NCBI RefSeq assembly: GCF_003182195.1
Contig: NZ_QGTM01000002.1
Coordinates: forward strand, 124,001-188,000
Direction: 5' to 3'
DNA from: Halomonas sp. A11-A
Lineage (GTDB): Bacteria; Pseudomonadota; Gammaproteobacteria; Pseudomonadales; Halomonadaceae
Length of the DNA stretch: 64,000 nt
Shown: positions 30,470-38,560 of the stretch, piece by piece
How positions within the stretch are numbered: the stretch's first letter is position 1
Layout: the number at the start of each line of letters is the position of its first letter
Notes under the pieces: generated by a model
Told to the model about the DNA's origin: nothing
Databases searched by the model: none
What the model saw: the letters and a program-made list of their open reading frames with translations, nothing else
Translations under genes and position numbers: made by a program

Positions 30470-30937
30470 ATGATCTTTACCCGTTTTACCTCCCCCCTTG
30501 GCGAGATCCTGCTGTGCGCTGAGCCCGAGGGGCTGTGCCGGCTCACCCTGGCCGCGGAGGGGCAGCCCGACCCGGAGGCGGCTCGCCGGGACGATGACGC
30601 CCTGGCCGAGGCCCGAGACCAGCTGCTCGCCTACCTGGAGGGGCGGCGCCATGGCTTCAGCCTGCCCCTGTCGCCCGGCGGCAGCGACTTCCAGCGTGAG
30701 GTGTGGTCGGCGCTGCTGCGCATCCCCTGGGGCGAGACACGCACCTACGGCGAGCTGGCGCGCCGGCTCGGCCGCGAGGGGGCAGCGCGGGCCATCGGCA
30801 CCGCCAACGGCGCCAATCCGCTGCCGCTGCTGATTCCCTGCCACCGGGTGGTAGCCGCCGACGGGCTGGGCGGCTACAGCGGTGGCCTGGCGCTCAAGCG
30901 TCGGCTTCTCGAGCTGGAGGGCAGCCTTCCCGGCTGA
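30470..30937 (+). CDS. ogt: Methylated-DNA--[protein]-cysteine S-methyltransferase
   Basis: Suicide DNA repair enzyme that removes alkyl groups from O6-guanine. 155 aa with helix-turn-helix 'ARRLGREGAARAIGTANGAN' and active-site 'IPCHRVV' (C124). ATG 30470 follows GGAGGA. The length fits Ogt rather than the fused Ada protein. It is preceded by a 200-bp intergenic region shared with the divergent HiPIP gene, in which I see no clear operator. Confidence 0.92.
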   Translation: MIFTRFTSPLGEILLCAEPEGLCRLTLAAEGQPDPEAARRDDDALAEARDQLLAYLEGRRHGFSLPLSPGGSDFQREVWSALLRIPWGETRTYGELARRLGREGAARAIGTANGANPLPLLIPCHRVVAADGLGGYSGGLALKRRLLELEGSLPG

Positions 30938-31044
30938 GCCGCGATTCTGCCGGGCTGCCGGCGCTGCTATACTCGCGCCATCGCCGGTCGCCGCCGGCCG
31001 GACAACCACCAGGCCCCGCGGGGCCTTCGCAGGGAGAGTGCCCG

Positions 31045-31320
31045 ATGCAGAATGCCGTGATCCTGATCAATGCCGAGAAGGGCCAGGTCAAGGCCGTGGC
31101 CGAGCGCCTGGCCGACGTGGAGGGGATCAGCGAGGTCTACTCCACCTGCGGGCGCTATGACCTGGTCGCCATCGCCCGGACCCGCGACTTCGAGAGCCTG
31201 GCGGAGCTGGTCACCGAGCGGCTCAACGCCGTGGAGGGTATCCGCGACACCGAGACCCTCAACGCCATGCAGGTGCACTCCCGCCACGACCTGGAGACCA
31301 TGTTCTCGCTGGGCTGGTAG
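31045..31320 (+). CDS. Stand-alone Lrp/AsnC ligand-binding (RAM) domain protein
   Basis: A 91-aa protein that is only the alpha-beta ligand-binding domain of Lrp/AsnC regulators ('AVILINAEKGQVKAVAERL', 'EVYSTCGRYDLVAIARTRDF'), without a DNA-binding domain. Such proteins bind amino acids or modulate full-length Lrp relatives, but targets are mostly unknown. ATG 31045 follows AGGGAGAG. Confidence 0.88.
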   Translation: MQNAVILINAEKGQVKAVAERLADVEGISEVYSTCGRYDLVAIARTRDFESLAELVTERLNAVEGIRDTETLNAMQVHSRHDLETMFSLGW

Positions 31321-31417
31321 CCCGCGAGAGTCGCCTGTCGAGTCAGCCCCCGGGGCGGGTGGCCTCGGGTCGGCCTGCCTCCCCTCCCGTCATCTGTCGC
31401 TGGAAGCCGTTTCAAGG

Positions 31418-32281
31418 ATGAGTCGTCGTCGTTCCCCCGTCCCGCGCTGGCGCCGCCAGGTGCGCCGCTTCGGTATCACCCTGGTCTTCGTGCTGGTCAC
31501 CTCCGGCCTCTGGTATGGCCAGGAGCGCCAGGTCCGCGACCAGCTGGTCTGGATGGGGGTGCCCGAGTGGCAGAGCCCCACGCCCGCAAGCCTGCATCGG
31601 GTGCTGCGCAACGAGGGGTTTCTGGTGGGCTGGTCCGATGTGCGGGTCAATCCGCTGTGGGTCAGCTATCGCCTGTATGCCGTCGATGACCCCGCGGCGG
31701 GGCCGCGGCCGAACTTTCAGCGCGACTGGCGCACCCTCTGGCCGATCGGTACCGACCACTACGCCGGCAGCGGCTACGACCGCGGCCATATGGCGCCCAA
31801 CTATGCCATCGCCGTGGTGCACGGGCCGGATGCCCAGCGCGACACCTTCACCATGAGCAACATGTCGCCTCAGCGTCCGGATCTCAATCGGCGGCTGTGG
31901 CAGCGCCTGGAGGAGGTGGTGATCGACCACTTCGTGCCGCGCTTCGGCGAGGTGCAGGTAATCACCGGGCCGGTCTTTCCGGAGCGCTTTCTCGACAACG
32001 TGCTCAACCGGGTGGGCTTCGTGGAGATTCCCGAGGCCTTCTACAAGATCATTGCTGTGCCGGGGGAGGAGCCGCGCGTGCTGGCCTTCATCATGCCCCA
32101 GGAGGTGCGTGGGGATGAGCCGCTGGACGACTACCTGGTGAGCGTGGACGAGATCGAGGCGCGTACCGGGCTCAACTTCTTTCCCAACCTGCCCGAACCG
32201 GTCGCCGAGGCGCTGGAGGGGGAGGTGGTGACCCGCGGCTGGGCCCTGGAGGAGGTGGCGCGCCGGCCGGGTCGCTTCTGA
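31418..32281 (+). CDS. Membrane-anchored DNA/RNA non-specific endonuclease
   Basis: A 287-aa beta-beta-alpha metal nuclease with the DRGH motif (121-124, catalytic His124) in 'GYDRGHMAPN' and 'TFTMSNMSPQ', where Asn binds the metal. The N-terminus is a positively charged signal anchor ('RRFGITLVFVLVTSGLWYG', about 17-35), so the catalytic part should sit outside the cytoplasm or on the membrane. It may degrade extracellular nucleic acid. ATG at 31418-31420 follows CAAGG. Confidence 0.87.
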   Translation: MSRRRSPVPRWRRQVRRFGITLVFVLVTSGLWYGQERQVRDQLVWMGVPEWQSPTPASLHRVLRNEGFLVGWSDVRVNPLWVSYRLYAVDDPAAGPRPNFQRDWRTLWPIGTDHYAGSGYDRGHMAPNYAIAVVHGPDAQRDTFTMSNMSPQRPDLNRRLWQRLEEVVIDHFVPRFGEVQVITGPVFPERFLDNVLNRVGFVEIPEAFYKIIAVPGEEPRVLAFIMPQEVRGDEPLDDYLVSVDEIEARTGLNFFPNLPEPVAEALEGEVVTRGWALEEVARRPGRF

Positions 32282-32309
32282 CGGGGCGGGCGTAGCGGAC
32301 AGGCACAAA

Positions 32310-32333
32310 AAGCCGCGATCTCGGTCGCGGCTT
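32310..32333 (-). terminator. Terminator of the tRNA-Leu operon
   Basis: AAGCCGCGA/TCGCGGCTT with loop TCTCGG. Read on the minus strand the stem is followed by TTTTTGTG, a true U tract, so it ends the tRNA-Leu transcript. It also lies behind the convergent nuclease gene. Confidence 0.85.
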
Positions 32334-32406
32334 CCTGTGCTGGTCTTGCAGGGATGCTCCTGCTGGGTGCTCTTGTCTGGATCAGTCGGCATGAAGCGAT
32401 ATGAAG

Positions 32407-32493
32407 TGGTGCCCAGGAGAGGACTTGAACCTCCACATCCGTAAGGATACTAGCACCTGAAGCTAGCGCGTCTACCAATTCCGCCACCTGGGC
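32407..32493 (-). tRNA. tRNA-Leu (anticodon CAG), copy 3
   Basis: 87-nt class II tRNA with encoded CCA. Acceptor GCCCAGG/CCTGGGC, anticodon loop CTTCAGG (CAG), long variable arm. The variable arm (TATCCTTACGGATG) differs by compensated base changes from the other two copies. Confidence 0.96.
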
Positions 32494-32533
32494 GCATCAT
32501 GCATCTCGTCGTGTTCGCGGGTTTCCCGAAGGA

Positions 32534-32620
32534 TGGTGCCCAGGAGAGGACTTGAACCTCCACGTCCTTACGGACACTAGCACCTGAAGCTAGCGCGTCT
32601 ACCAATTCCGCCACCTGGGC
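32534..32620 (-). tRNA. tRNA-Leu (anticodon CAG), copy 2
   Basis: 87 nt with CCA. Same acceptor as copy 3 but variable arm TGTCCGTAAGGACG-like. It is the middle gene of three leucine tRNAs read from the minus strand. Confidence 0.96.
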
Positions 32621-32689
32621 GAACACGAGCGAGTCGAGCTGATAAAGAGCAGGGGAGCGGACTCCCGATCATCGATCCCGAGGGAGCGA

Positions 32690-32776
32690 TGGTGCCCAGA
32701 AGAGGACTTGAACCTCCACGTCCTTACGGACACTAGCACCTGAAGCTAGCGCGTCTACCAATTCCGCCATCTGGGC
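32690..32776 (-). tRNA. tRNA-Leu (anticodon CAG), copy 1
   Basis: 87 nt with CCA. First gene of the operon. The acceptor stem reads GCCCAGA/TCTGGGC: the seventh pair is A-T instead of G-C, a compensated two-base change relative to its neighbours. Confidence 0.96.
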
Positions 32777-32787
32777 AAGCGACGCGT

Positions 32788-32815
32788 ATGTTACCCGATT
32801 CCATCGCCATTGCAA
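32788..32815 (-). promoter_or_regulatory. Promoter of the tRNA-Leu operon
   Basis: Minus strand TTGCAA (32815-32810), 16-bp spacer, TAACAT (32793-32788), 12 bp before the first tRNA-Leu. Confidence 0.65.
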
Positions 32816-32891
32816 GAGGGCCGGGAGCGCTTCGCGGGTTTTTTTCGCGACGCCTTTCGCCACCGTGCCGGGGCCTGGCGGCATGCCGAGG

Positions 32892-32920
32892 TTGGGTGGT
32901 GGCGCCCGCAGCGCTATACT
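32892..32920 (+). promoter_or_regulatory. Promoter of rnr
   Basis: TTGGGT (32892-32897), 17-bp spacer and TATACT (32915-32920), about 100 bp before the rnr start. Confidence 0.6.
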
Positions 32921-33021
32921 GCGGCCATGACAATAGACCCTATCAGCAAGATTCCATGCCCGCGGCGCTCGTGCGCCTTCTCCTTCCTGCCGTCCCCGAC
33001 CCTGCCAAGGATGCTCTCCGC

Positions 33022-35427
33022 ATGACCCACTGGACGCTCAGCGACGACCCGCACGCCAGCCGCGAGGCCCACAAGTACGACAATCCTGCTCCCAGCCGCG
33101 AGTACCTGCTCGCCCGGCTCGAGGAGTATGGCAAGCCGATCACCCACGAGAAGATGAGCCGCCTGCTGGGCCTCGATGACGAGGACCTCGAGGAGGCGGT
33201 CCGCCGCCGCCTGGCCGCCATGGAGCGTGATGGCCAGGTGCTGCGCAACCGCGCCGGTGCCTATGCGCTGATCGACAAGCTCGACCTGATCCGCGGTAAG
33301 GTGCTCGGCCACCGCGACGGCTTCGGCTTCCTGATCCGCGAGGATGGCAAGAAGCCCGACCTGGTGCTGCCGCCCCGGCAGATGCGCCGGGTCTTTCACG
33401 GCGACTACGTGCTGGCGCGCATCAGCGGTCGCGACCGCCGTGGCCGCGACGAGGCGACCATCGCCGAGGTACTCTCCCACAACACCCAGACCATCGTCGG
33501 CGTCTACCGCGAGAACACGCCCGAGTTCGGGGTGCTGATCCCGGAGAACCCCCGCATCACCCAGGAGGTGATCATCCCGCACAGCGCCTGCGGCGGGGCG
33601 AAGGATGGCCAGGTGATCTCGGCAAGGATCGTCCAGCAGCCCGAGACCCGGGTGCAGCCGGTGGGCGAAGTGGTCGAGGTGCTCGGCGAGCGAATGGATC
33701 CCGGGATGGAGATCGATATCGCCATCCGCAGCTACGAGATTCCTGCCGAGTTCCCGCCGGAGGTCCACGACCAGATCGCCGGCATGTCCGCCGAGGTGGT
33801 GGATGCGGACAAGCACCACCGCATCGACCTGCGCGACGTGCCGCTGGTCACCATCGACGACGAGAGCGCCAAGGACTTCGACGACGCGGTCTGCGCCTGG
33901 AAGACCAAGTCCGGCAGCTGGAAGCTGCTGGTGGCCATCGCCGACGTCTCCCACTATGTGCGTCCGGGCAGTGCCCTGGACCAGGAGGCGATTCGCCGCG
34001 GCAACTCGGTCTACTTCCCGGGGCAGGTGGTGCCCATGCTGCCGGAGCTGCTCTCCAACGGCCTCTGCTCGCTCAACCCGGCCGTCGACCGGCTGGCGCT
34101 GGTCTGCGAGATGAACATCTCCCAGAGCGGCACCATCAGTCGCTACCGTTTCTACGAGGCGGTGTTCCAGTCCCATGCGCGCCTCACCTACAACAAGGTG
34201 GCGGCGATTCTCGACGAGGACGATCCCGCCGGGGATGCGCTGAGGGAAGAGCACCGTGAACTGGTGCCCTCGCTCAAGAACCTGCACGCCCTCTACCGGG
34301 TGCTGCGCGAGGCCCGCGAGGCCCGCGGCGCCATCGACTTCGAGACCACCGAGACCGCCATCGTCTTCAACGACGAGCGCAAGATCGAGAAGATCGTGCC
34401 GCGCAGCCGCAACGATGCCCACAAGATCATCGAGGAGTGCATGCTGGCGGCCAACGTGGCCACGGCGCGCTTCCTCGACAAGCATGACCTGCCGGCCCTC
34501 TATCGCATCCACGAGCGCCCCTCGCCGGAGCGCCTCGACAAGCTGCGGCTGTTCCTCGCCGAGCTCGGGCTCTCGGTGGGCGGCGGCGACGAGCCGACCC
34601 CCCAGCACTACCGTGACCTGGCCGAGGCGATTCGCGGGCGGCCGGATGCCGACGTCATCCAGACGGTGATGCTGCGCTCCATGAGCCAGGCGGTCTACTC
34701 GCCCCAGAACGAGGGCCACTTCGGCCTGGCCTATCCGGCCTACGCCCACTTCACCTCGCCGATCCGCCGCTATCCCGACCTGCTGGTGCACCGCGCCATC
34801 CGCTCGGTGATCCGCGGCCCGCGCCAGACCAACACGGTGCTGCGCGCCGACGACGCCAAGGTGGAGCCGCCCAGCAAGTGGTGCCCCTACACCTTCGAGC
34901 AGATGCTCGAGCTCGGCGAGCACTGCTCCATGACCGAGCGCCGCGCCGACGATGCCACCCGCGACGTCGAGGACTGGCTCAAGTGCGAGTTCATGTCCGA
35001 CAAGCTGGGCGAGGTCTTCGACGGCACCATCGCCTCGGTCACCCAGTTCGGCATCTTCGTGCGTCTCGACGAGGTCTATGTCGAGGGCCTGGTGCACGTC
35101 ACCTCGCTTCCCTCCGACTACTACCACTACGAGCCGGAGAAGCATCGCCTCAAGGGCGAGCGCAGCGGCATGAGCTACCGGCTGGGCGATGGCGTCAGCG
35201 TGCAGGTGGCCCGGGTCGACCTCAACGATCGCAAGATCGACTTCGCCCTGGCCGACGACAAGCCTCGCCCCAAGCGTGCGCCTCGCCGTCGCGGCAAGGG
35301 CGATGAGGCCCCGGACAAGGGGCAGGCCCGGGCCGGTGGCGGGCCGGCCGCGGCAGGCGCTGGCCGGGCGGAGGAGGGCGACGGCAAGAAGCGCGGTGGC
35401 GGTCGCCGCCGACGCTCGCGCCGCTGA
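33022..35427 (+). CDS. rnr: Ribonuclease R
   Basis: Processive 3'-5' exoribonuclease that degrades structured RNA and helps rRNA quality control. 801 aa: winged-helix N-terminus (about 20-85), cold-shock domains (about 90-235), RNB catalytic domain with 'DDESAKDFDDAV' acidic cluster and 'HFTSPIRRYPDLLVHRAI', S1 domain ('GEVFDGTIASVTQFGIFV') and a Lys/Arg/Gly-rich basic tail. ATG 33022 ('MTHWTLSDDP') is preferred over the in-frame ATG 32956 on family grounds. It is followed by rlmB, as in most gammaproteobacteria. Confidence 0.95.
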   Translation: MTHWTLSDDPHASREAHKYDNPAPSREYLLARLEEYGKPITHEKMSRLLGLDDEDLEEAVRRRLAAMERDGQVLRNRAGAYALIDKLDLIRGKVLGHRDGFGFLIREDGKKPDLVLPPRQMRRVFHGDYVLARISGRDRRGRDEATIAEVLSHNTQTIVGVYRENTPEFGVLIPENPRITQEVIIPHSACGGAKDGQVISARIVQQPETRVQPVGEVVEVLGERMDPGMEIDIAIRSYEIPAEFPPEVHDQIAGMSAEVVDADKHHRIDLRDVPLVTIDDESAKDFDDAVCAWKTKSGSWKLLVAIADVSHYVRPGSALDQEAIRRGNSVYFPGQVVPMLPELLSNGLCSLNPAVDRLALVCEMNISQSGTISRYRFYEAVFQSHARLTYNKVAAILDEDDPAGDALREEHRELVPSLKNLHALYRVLREAREARGAIDFETTETAIVFNDERKIEKIVPRSRNDAHKIIEECMLAANVATARFLDKHDLPALYRIHERPSPERLDKLRLFLAELGLSVGGGDEPTPQHYRDLAEAIRGRPDADVIQTVMLRSMSQAVYSPQNEGHFGLAYPAYAHFTSPIRRYPDLLVHRAIRSVIRGPRQTNTVLRADDAKVEPPSKWCPYTFEQMLELGEHCSMTERRADDATRDVEDWLKCEFMSDKLGEVFDGTIASVTQFGIFVRLDEVYVEGLVHVTSLPSDYYHYEPEKHRLKGERSGMSYRLGDGVSVQVARVDLNDRKIDFALADDKPRPKRAPRRRGKGDEAPDKGQARAGGGPAAAGAGRAEEGDGKKRGGGRRRRSRR

Positions 35428-35483
35428 GCGAGTCCGGTCCGTGAGGGGCGGCCGCCGGCGCCCCTGCTCGTTTCCCTGCGTGG

Positions 35484-36287
35484 ATGAATGCGATGAAACA
35501 GAAGCGATCCCGCCGCCCCGTCGGCGGCAACTCCGGCACACCCGGGGGGCTGGAGGCCGTGTTCGGCGTGCACGCGGTGCGGGCCCTGCTCGAGCGCGGC
35601 GAAGCGCCCCGGGAGCTGTGGGTCCAGGAGGGTAGCGCCGGCGGCCGCCTCGCCGAGCTGGTGGAGGCGGCCGCCGGTCGCGGCGCCCGCATCCAGGCCC
35701 GCCCTCGCGACGACCTGGACCGGCTGGCCCAGGGGGCGGCCCACCAGGGCCTCGTCGCCTTCACCACGCCGCTGGTCTTCGCCGGCGAGGCGGAGCTGTG
35801 GTTCCGGCTGGAGGCCTGGTCCCGGGAGGAGCCGCCGCTGCTGCTGGTGCTGGATGGCGTCACCGACGTGCACAACTTCGGGGCCTGTCTGCGCAGCGCC
35901 GACGCCGCCGGGGTGCACGGCGTGATCGTGCCCAAGGACAAGGCGGCGCCGCTCAATGCCACGGTGCGCAAGGTGGCCTGCGGCGCCGCCGAGAGCGTGC
36001 CGGTCTACCAGGTCACCAACCTGGCCCGGGCCCTGGGCAGGCTAAAGGAGCTCGGCGTGTGGATCACCGGCACCGCCGGGGAGGCCGAGGCGCTGGTCTT
36101 TGAAGCCGACTTTGCCGGCCCCACCGCCCTGGTGATGGGCGCCGAGGGAAAGGGGATGCGCCGCCTCACCCGGGAGGGCTGCGACCAGCTGGTCAAGCTG
36201 CCCATGGTCGGCAGCGTGTCGAGCCTCAACGTCTCGGTGGCGGCCGGCATCTGCCTGTTCGAGGCGGTGCGCCAGCGTCGTGGCTGA
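35484..36287 (+). CDS. rlmB: 23S rRNA (guanosine-2'-O-)-methyltransferase RlmB
   Basis: SpoU-family methyltransferase for Gm2251 of 23S rRNA, 267 aa. N-terminal substrate-binding domain 'VFGVHAVRALLERG', then the knotted SPOUT domain with motif 1 'NFGACLRSADAAG', motif 2 'MGAEGKGM' and motif 3 'SLNVSVAAGICLFE'. It starts at ATG 35484 or the in-frame ATG at 35493. A basic N-terminal extension of about 25 residues precedes the domain. Downstream of rnr in the usual rnr-rlmB pair. Confidence 0.95.
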   Translation: MNAMKQKRSRRPVGGNSGTPGGLEAVFGVHAVRALLERGEAPRELWVQEGSAGGRLAELVEAAAGRGARIQARPRDDLDRLAQGAAHQGLVAFTTPLVFAGEAELWFRLEAWSREEPPLLLVLDGVTDVHNFGACLRSADAAGVHGVIVPKDKAAPLNATVRKVACGAAESVPVYQVTNLARALGRLKELGVWITGTAGEAEALVFEADFAGPTALVMGAEGKGMRRLTREGCDQLVKLPMVGSVSSLNVSVAAGICLFEAVRQRRG

Positions 36288-36298
36288 CGCGCCGCCGC

Positions 36299-36327
36299 TT
36301 GCTATATCGCCCCGCACTCCCTAGAAT
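36299..36327 (+). promoter_or_regulatory. Promoter of the rpsF operon
   Basis: TTGCTA (36299-36304), 17-bp spacer, TAGAAT (36322-36327). The transcript would begin near 36334, giving a leader of about 105 nt. Confidence 0.75.
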
Positions 36328-36332
36328 ACCTG

Positions 36333-36368
36333 CGCCCGTTCGTCCATCGAGCGGGCGTTCGTGTTTTT
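36333..36368 (+). promoter_or_regulatory. Leader hairpin of rpsF operon
   Basis: A 10-bp stem (CGCCCGTTCG at 36333-36342, CGAGCGGGCG at 36348-36357, one G-U pair) with loop TCCAT is followed by TTCGTGTTTTT, so it looks like an attenuator right at the transcript start. Ribosomal operons with rpsF-rpsR are known to be autoregulated by the S6:S18 complex in other bacteria; whether this leader carries that RNA motif is not settled by eye. Confidence 0.45.
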
Positions 36369-36437
36369 CCGAATCACCTCCTTGCTTCCCTGGAGCCAAG
36401 ACCTCCCGAGGAAGCTGCCAAACCGCAAGGAGAACCC

Positions 36438-36830
36438 ATGCGTCACTACGAAATCGTGTTCATGGTCCACCCGGACCAGAGCGAGCAGGTTCCCGCCATG
36501 GTCGAGCGCTACACCAGCCTCGTCACCGAGAACGGCGGCACCGTGCATCGCCTCGAGGATTGGGGTCGCCGTCACCTGGCCTACCCGATCAACAAGATCC
36601 ACAAGGCTCACTACGTGCTGATGAACGTGGAGTGCGAAGGCGAGACCCTCGACGAGATCGAGAACATCTTCCGCTTCAACGACGCCATCATTCGCAGCCT
36701 GGTGGTGCGCTGCAAGGAAGCGATCACCGAGGCTTCCCCGATGATGAAGCCGGTGGAAGAGAAGCGCGCGCGTCGCGACGATCGTGACGAGAAGCCCCGC
36801 GACGAGAAGCCCCGCGCCGCAACCGCCTGA
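36438..36830 (+). CDS. rpsF: 30S ribosomal protein S6
   Basis: Ribosomal protein S6, 130 aa: '[18 protein letters not shown]', '[20 protein letters not shown]' and a charged C-terminal tail with the repeated unit 'DEKPR' (three times). ATG 36438 follows AAGGAGAA. Unlike in enterobacteria, no priB lies between rpsF and rpsR. Confidence 0.97.
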   Translation: MRHYEIVFMVHPDQSEQVPAMVERYTSLVTENGGTVHRLEDWGRRHLAYPINKIHKAHYVLMNVECEGETLDEIENIFRFNDAIIRSLVVRCKEAITEASPMMKPVEEKRARRDDRDEKPRDEKPRAATA

Positions 36831-36863
36831 TCTCACCCACCGCACGTCTGAAGGAGTCTTCAC

Positions 36864-37091
36864 ATGGCACGCTTTTTCCGTCGCCGCAAGTTCTGCCGTT
36901 TCACCGCCGAGGGCGTGAAGCAGATCGACTACAAGGATCTGGACACCCTCAAGGCCTACATCACCGAGACCGGCAAGATCGTTCCCAGCCGCATCACCGG
37001 TACCAAGGCCCGTTATCAGCGCCAGCTGGCCTCCGCCGTCAAGCGTGCCCGCTACCTGGCCCTGCTGCCCTACACCGATAGCCACCAGTAA
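36864..37091 (+). CDS. rpsR: 30S ribosomal protein S18
   Basis: 75 aa, '[20 protein letters not shown]' and '[19 protein letters not shown]'. ATG 36864 has AAGGAG. It forms the S6:S18 heterodimer in the 30S platform. Confidence 0.98.
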   Translation: MARFFRRRKFCRFTAEGVKQIDYKDLDTLKAYITETGKIVPSRITGTKARYQRQLASAVKRARYLALLPYTDSHQ

Positions 37092-37103
37092 GCGCCTGGC
37101 GTG

Positions 37104-37955
37104 ATGCTCGCGATTGCCCGCTGGATGATGCGGGGCACGCCCTACGCCGCCGGCGGGGCCGCCCTCTCCACGCTGATTCCGTGGCTGTTCTGGCTGGGGG
37201 CCGCCATCGCGGCCCTGGTCACCCTGCGTCGCGGACTGTCCTCGGCGCTGCCGGTGATCGTCGCGGCCGGGATTCCCGCCGGCTGGTGGTGGGCCCAGGG
37301 CGACGTCATCCCGCTGTCCAGCGTGCTGCTGGTCACCCTGATGGCGGTCGTGCTGCGCGCCCGGATGCGCTGGAGCGAGTCGCTGATCATCGGTGCCCTG
37401 GTCGGGGCGGGGATGATCCAGCTCGGCGTCTTCCTGCCGCCGGGGGGTGCCGGCCCCATGCTGGAGCAGCTGCGCCAGGGGTCTCCCGAGGTGGAGCGCC
37501 TGCTCGCCGAGCTGGCCAGCCAGGGGCTCGACACCGAGCAGCTGGCCGGGGTGCTGATCGGCGGGATCACGGGGCTCGTGGTGCTGGTCGCCTCCGTGGC
37601 CTGCCTGGCCCTGGCGCGCAGCTGGCAGGCGGGGCTCTACAATCCCGGGGGCTTCCGCGAGGAGTTCCATGGCCTGCGCCTGACGCCCCGCGAGCTGGCC
37701 GTGCTGGTCGTTCTCGGCGTCGTGGGTGCTGTGCTGGGCCTGCCCGCCCTGGGCATGCTGCTGTGGATCCCGCTGCTGGTCGCCGGCATCGCGCTGGTAC
37801 ATGGTTATATCGGACTGAAAGGGATGAACGGGCTGTGGCTGATCCTCTTCTATGTGCTGTTGATCACCACCTGGCCCATGATTCTGATCGTGCTGCTGCT
37901 GGCCTTCATCGACGTCTTCGCGGACTTCCGCGGACGCATTGCCAGCCGCAACTGA
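37104..37955 (+). CDS. DUF2232-like polytopic membrane protein
   Basis: A 283-aa inner membrane protein with about eight hydrophobic segments and one hydrophilic loop (about 113-145, 'MLEQLRQGSPEVERLLAELA'). It sits between rpsR and rplI, where pseudomonads and relatives carry a conserved membrane protein of this kind. Function unknown. The start is uncertain: GTG 37101 or ATG 37104, neither with a good ribosome-binding site, and the rpsR stop codon is only 12 bp upstream, so translation may be coupled. Confidence 0.8.
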   Translation: MLAIARWMMRGTPYAAGGAALSTLIPWLFWLGAAIAALVTLRRGLSSALPVIVAAGIPAGWWWAQGDVIPLSSVLLVTLMAVVLRARMRWSESLIIGALVGAGMIQLGVFLPPGGAGPMLEQLRQGSPEVERLLAELASQGLDTEQLAGVLIGGITGLVVLVASVACLALARSWQAGLYNPGGFREEFHGLRLTPRELAVLVVLGVVGAVLGLPALGMLLWIPLLVAGIALVHGYIGLKGMNGLWLILFYVLLITTWPMILIVLLLAFIDVFADFRGRIASRN

Positions 37956-37970
37956 CAAGAGGTTAACGAG

Positions 37971-38417
37971 ATGGAAGTCATTCTGCTCGACAATATCGGC
38001 AAGCTGGGCGGCCTGGGTGACCAGGTGACCGTCAAGCCCGGCTACGGCCGCAACTACCTGGTGCCCTACGGCCTCGCCGTGCCGGCCACCAAGGAAAACA
38101 TCGAGGCCTTCCAGGCCCAGCGTGCCGAGCTCGAGGCCCAGGCCGCCGAGCGCAAGGCCGAGGCCGAGGCTCGCGCTGAGCAGCTCAACGAGATCGAACT
38201 CTCCCTGGTCGCCAAGGCCGGCGACGAGGGCAAGCTGTTCGGCTCCATCGGTCCCCGCGACCTGGCCGAGGCGATCGCCTCTGCCGGCTTCGACGTGGCC
38301 AAGAGCGAAGTGAAGATGCCGGAAGGCCCGATCCGCGCCACCGGCGAGTACGACATCCACCTGCAGCTGCATGCGGAAGTCGACGCCACCGTGCGCGTGG
38401 TGGTCGTGGCCGAATAA
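37971..38417 (+). CDS. rplI: 50S ribosomal protein L9
   Basis: 148 aa: the N-terminal L9 domain '[19 protein letters not shown]' and '[15 protein letters not shown]', long central helix rich in Ala/Glu, and C-terminal domain '[16 protein letters not shown]'. ATG 37971 follows AAGAGG. Ends in a strong terminator. Confidence 0.98.
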   Translation: MEVILLDNIGKLGGLGDQVTVKPGYGRNYLVPYGLAVPATKENIEAFQAQRAELEAQAAERKAEAEARAEQLNEIELSLVAKAGDEGKLFGSIGPRDLAEAIASAGFDVAKSEVKMPEGPIRATGEYDIHLQLHAEVDATVRVVVVAE

Positions 38418-38436
38418 GCCGCGTCCGCAGCGCCTG

Positions 38437-38472
38437 ACGAGGGGCGCGGGGAGAGATCCCCGCGCCCCTCGT
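38437..38472 (+). terminator. Terminator of the rpsF-rplI operon
   Basis: A perfect 15-bp stem, ACGAGGGGCGCGGGG (38437-38451) with CCCCGCGCCCCTCGT (38458-38472), loop AGAGAT, then TGCGTTCC. It separates rplI from dnaB. Confidence 0.85.
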
Positions 38473-38560
38473 TGCGTTCCGGCGTCGGGACGCACCCATG
38501 GGGACTGCCGCCCGTCTGGGGTAGAATGGCCTCCCCGCAACGCCCAGGTCGAGTCACGCC

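Noticed and set aside
32914-35541. 875-codon open frame antisense to rnr
   Set aside because: Low-complexity shadow of the rnr codon pattern; no ribosome-binding site or domain, and rnr is certain.
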